From contig NZ_JAHZSS010000004.1 in the NCBI RefSeq assembly GCF_019457915.1, positions 62,001 to 126,000 on the forward strand: a DNA stretch of 64,000 bases. The letters are read 5' to 3'. This document shows, piece by piece, positions 62,481-64,000 of the stretch. Within the stretch, counting starts at the first letter, position 1; every line of letters begins with the position of its first letter. This DNA comes from Neiella holothuriorum (GTDB lineage: Bacteria > Pseudomonadota > Gammaproteobacteria > Enterobacterales > Neiellaceae). Below the pieces are notes generated by a model, which did no database searches, was not told the DNA's origin, and saw only the letters and a list, made by a program, of their open reading frames with translations. Made by a program: the position numbers and the translations under genes.

Positions 62481-63770
62481 ATGAAAAGGATCTTACTTGT
62501 CGGGGCGCTGTTATTGGGAGCTGCTGGAACTGCGCAAAGCGCGCCAGCCACTCAAGATTACCAATTCCCGTTCTCAGACCCGTTCAAAGCTACGGTGTTT
62601 GGCACCCCAGCAGACTTCAAAGCTGAATTGCCAGACGATATAAATCGAAAAGAATTCACTATTGATATCCTCCCCCAACAAGAAACCCCTGAAGTATTTT
62701 GGTTTCACGAAGGGTTTGAATACTCGGTCGTCTATCAAGAAAAGCCCGCACCACTCGTGTTTTCTATTGCCGGCACCGGCGGTAAATACAATGGCGGCAA
62801 GATGATTGCGTTGGAAAAGGCTTTCTTCAAAGCTGGTTACAACGTCATTTCAATCACCTCTCCGACCCACGCCAACTTCATTGTGACCGCCTCGGACGAT
62901 AAAATGCCGGGCTATTTGGCTAAAGATGCCGAAGAAATTTATAAGGTCATGCAGAAAACCCTAGCTCACGCTCAGGACAAGCTAGGCGATAAGCTACAAG
63001 TGACTGATTACTACCTCACCGGCTACAGCCTAGGTGGCGCACATTCGGCATTTGTCAGCAAACTTGATGAAGAACAGAAAGTCTTCGACTTTAAGAAAGT
63101 GCTGTTAGTCAATCCGCCAGTCAGCCTATACAACTCCGTGACTATCCTTGATGGTTATGTTGAAGCAGTAGGCCAAGATGGTTTACGAAATACGGTAAAT
63201 AGTATCTTTGAACGGGTGGGCGACAATATTTCCCATGCGACCCGTGTGGAACTAACACCTGAGTTCCTGTACCAAATGTTTATCGAAGCCAAAGTGAATG
63301 ACCATGAGTATTCACAGCTCATTGGCTTAGCATTCCGGTTAAGTTCTACCGACATGATTTTCGCCATTGATGTGATGAGAAACCTAGGTGCTGTTACCTA
63401 TAAAAATCATCACATCAGTAAGTTCGAAAGTACCAGTCACTCCTTCATTCGCGGCTCTTCAATAGGCTTTTTGACCTACTTTGAACGAGGCATGGTGCCG
63501 TTCTATCAAGAGCAAGATGCCTCAGTCACTCGAGCGGAAATGATTAAACGATTAAGCCTTGTCGACTTAGAAGAATACCTCAAAACATCGAGTAAAATCG
63601 GTATGGTCACCAACGCCGATGACATCATTCTAGCGGGCCCGGATCTTAAGTTTTTACAAGATACCTTCGGCGACCGTGGCTGGGTTTATCCAAATGGCGG
63701 CCACTGCGGCAACATGGATGAAAAAGTGTGGGTAGATGACATGCTCGCGTTTTTCGCCAGCAGTAAATAA
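62481..63770 (+). CDS. Periplasmic alpha/beta-hydrolase-fold protein
   Basis: The predicted 429-residue protein has a signal peptide ending SA (MKRILLVGALLLGAAGTAQS). A nucleophile elbow GYSLGG (Ser183) and an upstream SIAGTGGKYNGG, likely the oxyanion loop, indicate a serine hydrolase. A closing His may lie in GGHCGNMDE near the end. It precedes mlaA by 17 bases on the same strand, suggesting an operon and a link to envelope lipids. The substrate is unknown. Confidence 0.8.
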   Translation: MKRILLVGALLLGAAGTAQSAPATQDYQFPFSDPFKATVFGTPADFKAELPDDINRKEFTIDILPQQETPEVFWFHEGFEYSVVYQEKPAPLVFSIAGTGGKYNGGKMIALEKAFFKAGYNVISITSPTHANFIVTASDDKMPGYLAKDAEEIYKVMQKTLAHAQDKLGDKLQVTDYYLTGYSLGGAHSAFVSKLDEEQKVFDFKKVLLVNPPVSLYNSVTILDGYVEAVGQDGLRNTVNSIFERVGDNISHATRVELTPEFLYQMFIEAKVNDHEYSQLIGLAFRLSSTDMIFAIDVMRNLGAVTYKNHHISKFESTSHSFIRGSSIGFLTYFERGMVPFYQEQDASVTRAEMIKRLSLVDLEEYLKTSSKIGMVTNADDIILAGPDLKFLQDTFGDRGWVYPNGGHCGNMDEKVWVDDMLAFFASSK

Positions 63771-63787
63771 GCAGGGAGCAATCATAA

Positions 63788-64000
63788 ATGAAACAATTAA
63801 ATCACGTGCGCAATCTGGTAATGGCAACCGCCGCAGTGTTGCTGACCGCATGTAGCGCCACGCCAGACTTAGAACCTGACGCCAAAGAGCCTCGCTTGGC
63901 TCACCCGGATACCAGTCAAATGGATCCTCGCGGTATTGGTTATGTTGATAACGATCCATGGGAAGGTTTTAACCGTCGCATGTACTACTTCAACGCCAAA
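63788..64000 (+). CDS. mlaA: MlaA (VacJ) lipoprotein, 5' part
   Basis: 71 residues are visible before the right edge. AGGGAG lies 9 bases before ATG. The signal has lipobox LLTAC (Cys 22) and the mature part reads DNDPWEGFNRRMYYFNAK, the MlaA signature. MlaA removes phospholipids from the outer leaflet of the outer membrane as part of the Mla system. The C-terminal part lies outside the window. Confidence 0.93.
   Translation, partial: MKQLNHVRNLVMATAAVLLTACSATPDLEPDAKEPRLAHPDTSQMDPRGIGYVDNDPWEGFNRRMYYFNAK

Noticed and set aside
1-64000. tRNA, rRNA, prophage or insertion sequences
   Set aside because: No cloverleaf-like tRNA, transposase, integrase or terminal repeat pair was found on reading; a tRNA-scan was not possible.

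Overview
The window looks like chromosomal DNA of a marine gammaproteobacterium of the Alteromonadales type. The evidence is the gene content: fadIJ/fadL, PqiABC, RcsF, MlaA, YfcZ, DUF3379, DUF3301 and SapC families, a PL6 polysaccharide lyase, a KdgM-like porin, a Gram-negative sortase and two large c-di-GMP proteins. Gene density is high, GC is moderate, and there are many Rho-independent terminators. No genus can be fixed from sequence alone. I see no rRNA, tRNA, CRISPR array, phage or insertion sequence.

Layout. 1-2.9 kb: the tail of an outer-membrane receptor, a periplasmic thioredoxin-like protein, a K+/H+ antiporter and a CPBP protease. 3-7.4 kb: an MFS transporter coupled to aroC, then prmB, smrB and sixA. 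7.8-15.9 kb: an M16 metallopeptidase, a 1511-residue propeller/PAS/GGDEF/EAL sensor, and a two-gene unit of very small proteins, the first made of tandem HIPIRF-EPV repeats behind a sigma-54-like promoter. 15.9-19.6 kb: the beta-oxidation genes fadI and fadJ with a FadR-like operator. 20-27.1 kb: a six-gene MoxR/DUF58/Bat operon. 27.3-31.6 kb: a YfcZ protein, an ECF sigma factor with DUF3379 partner, an ElaA-like acetyltransferase, fadL with its own FadR-like site, and an H-NS family protein. 31.6-38.7 kb: a DUF4340 protein, rcsF-trmO, a patatin, and potABCD for polyamine uptake. 38.8-45 kb: a Dcp-like lipoprotein peptidase, a PL6 lyase, and a DASS transporter followed by a receiver-only regulator. 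45.4-50.9 kb: a chemotaxis transducer without a sensory domain, followed by a membrane protein resembling the NIT sensory domain; a 64-residue small protein; and a second PAS/GGDEF/EAL protein. 51-54.7 kb: a class D-like sortase with an adjacent substrate, a SapC protein, and a ROK repressor. 54.7-58.8 kb: pqiABC and a membrane-anchored retropepsin-like protease. 58.9-64 kb: a lipoprotein with an HELAH motif, DUF3301 and monooxygenase-like proteins, a KdgM-like porin, a periplasmic serine hydrolase, and the start of mlaA.

How it fits together. aroC-prmB-smrB-sixA-fadJ-fadI-yfcZ-fadL-mlaA is, from memory, also the E. coli gene order. Here the same genes appear in the same order, separated by lineage-specific blocks (M16/sensor/repeat peptide, the Bat operon, sigma/DUF3379, and about 33 kb between fadL and mlaA). 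The accessory systems worth attention sit in those insertions: the HIPIRF repeat peptide unit, the sortase-substrate pair, and the chemotaxis/NIT-like pair. Envelope functions dominate the right half: sortase, PqiABC, MlaA, RcsF and porins.
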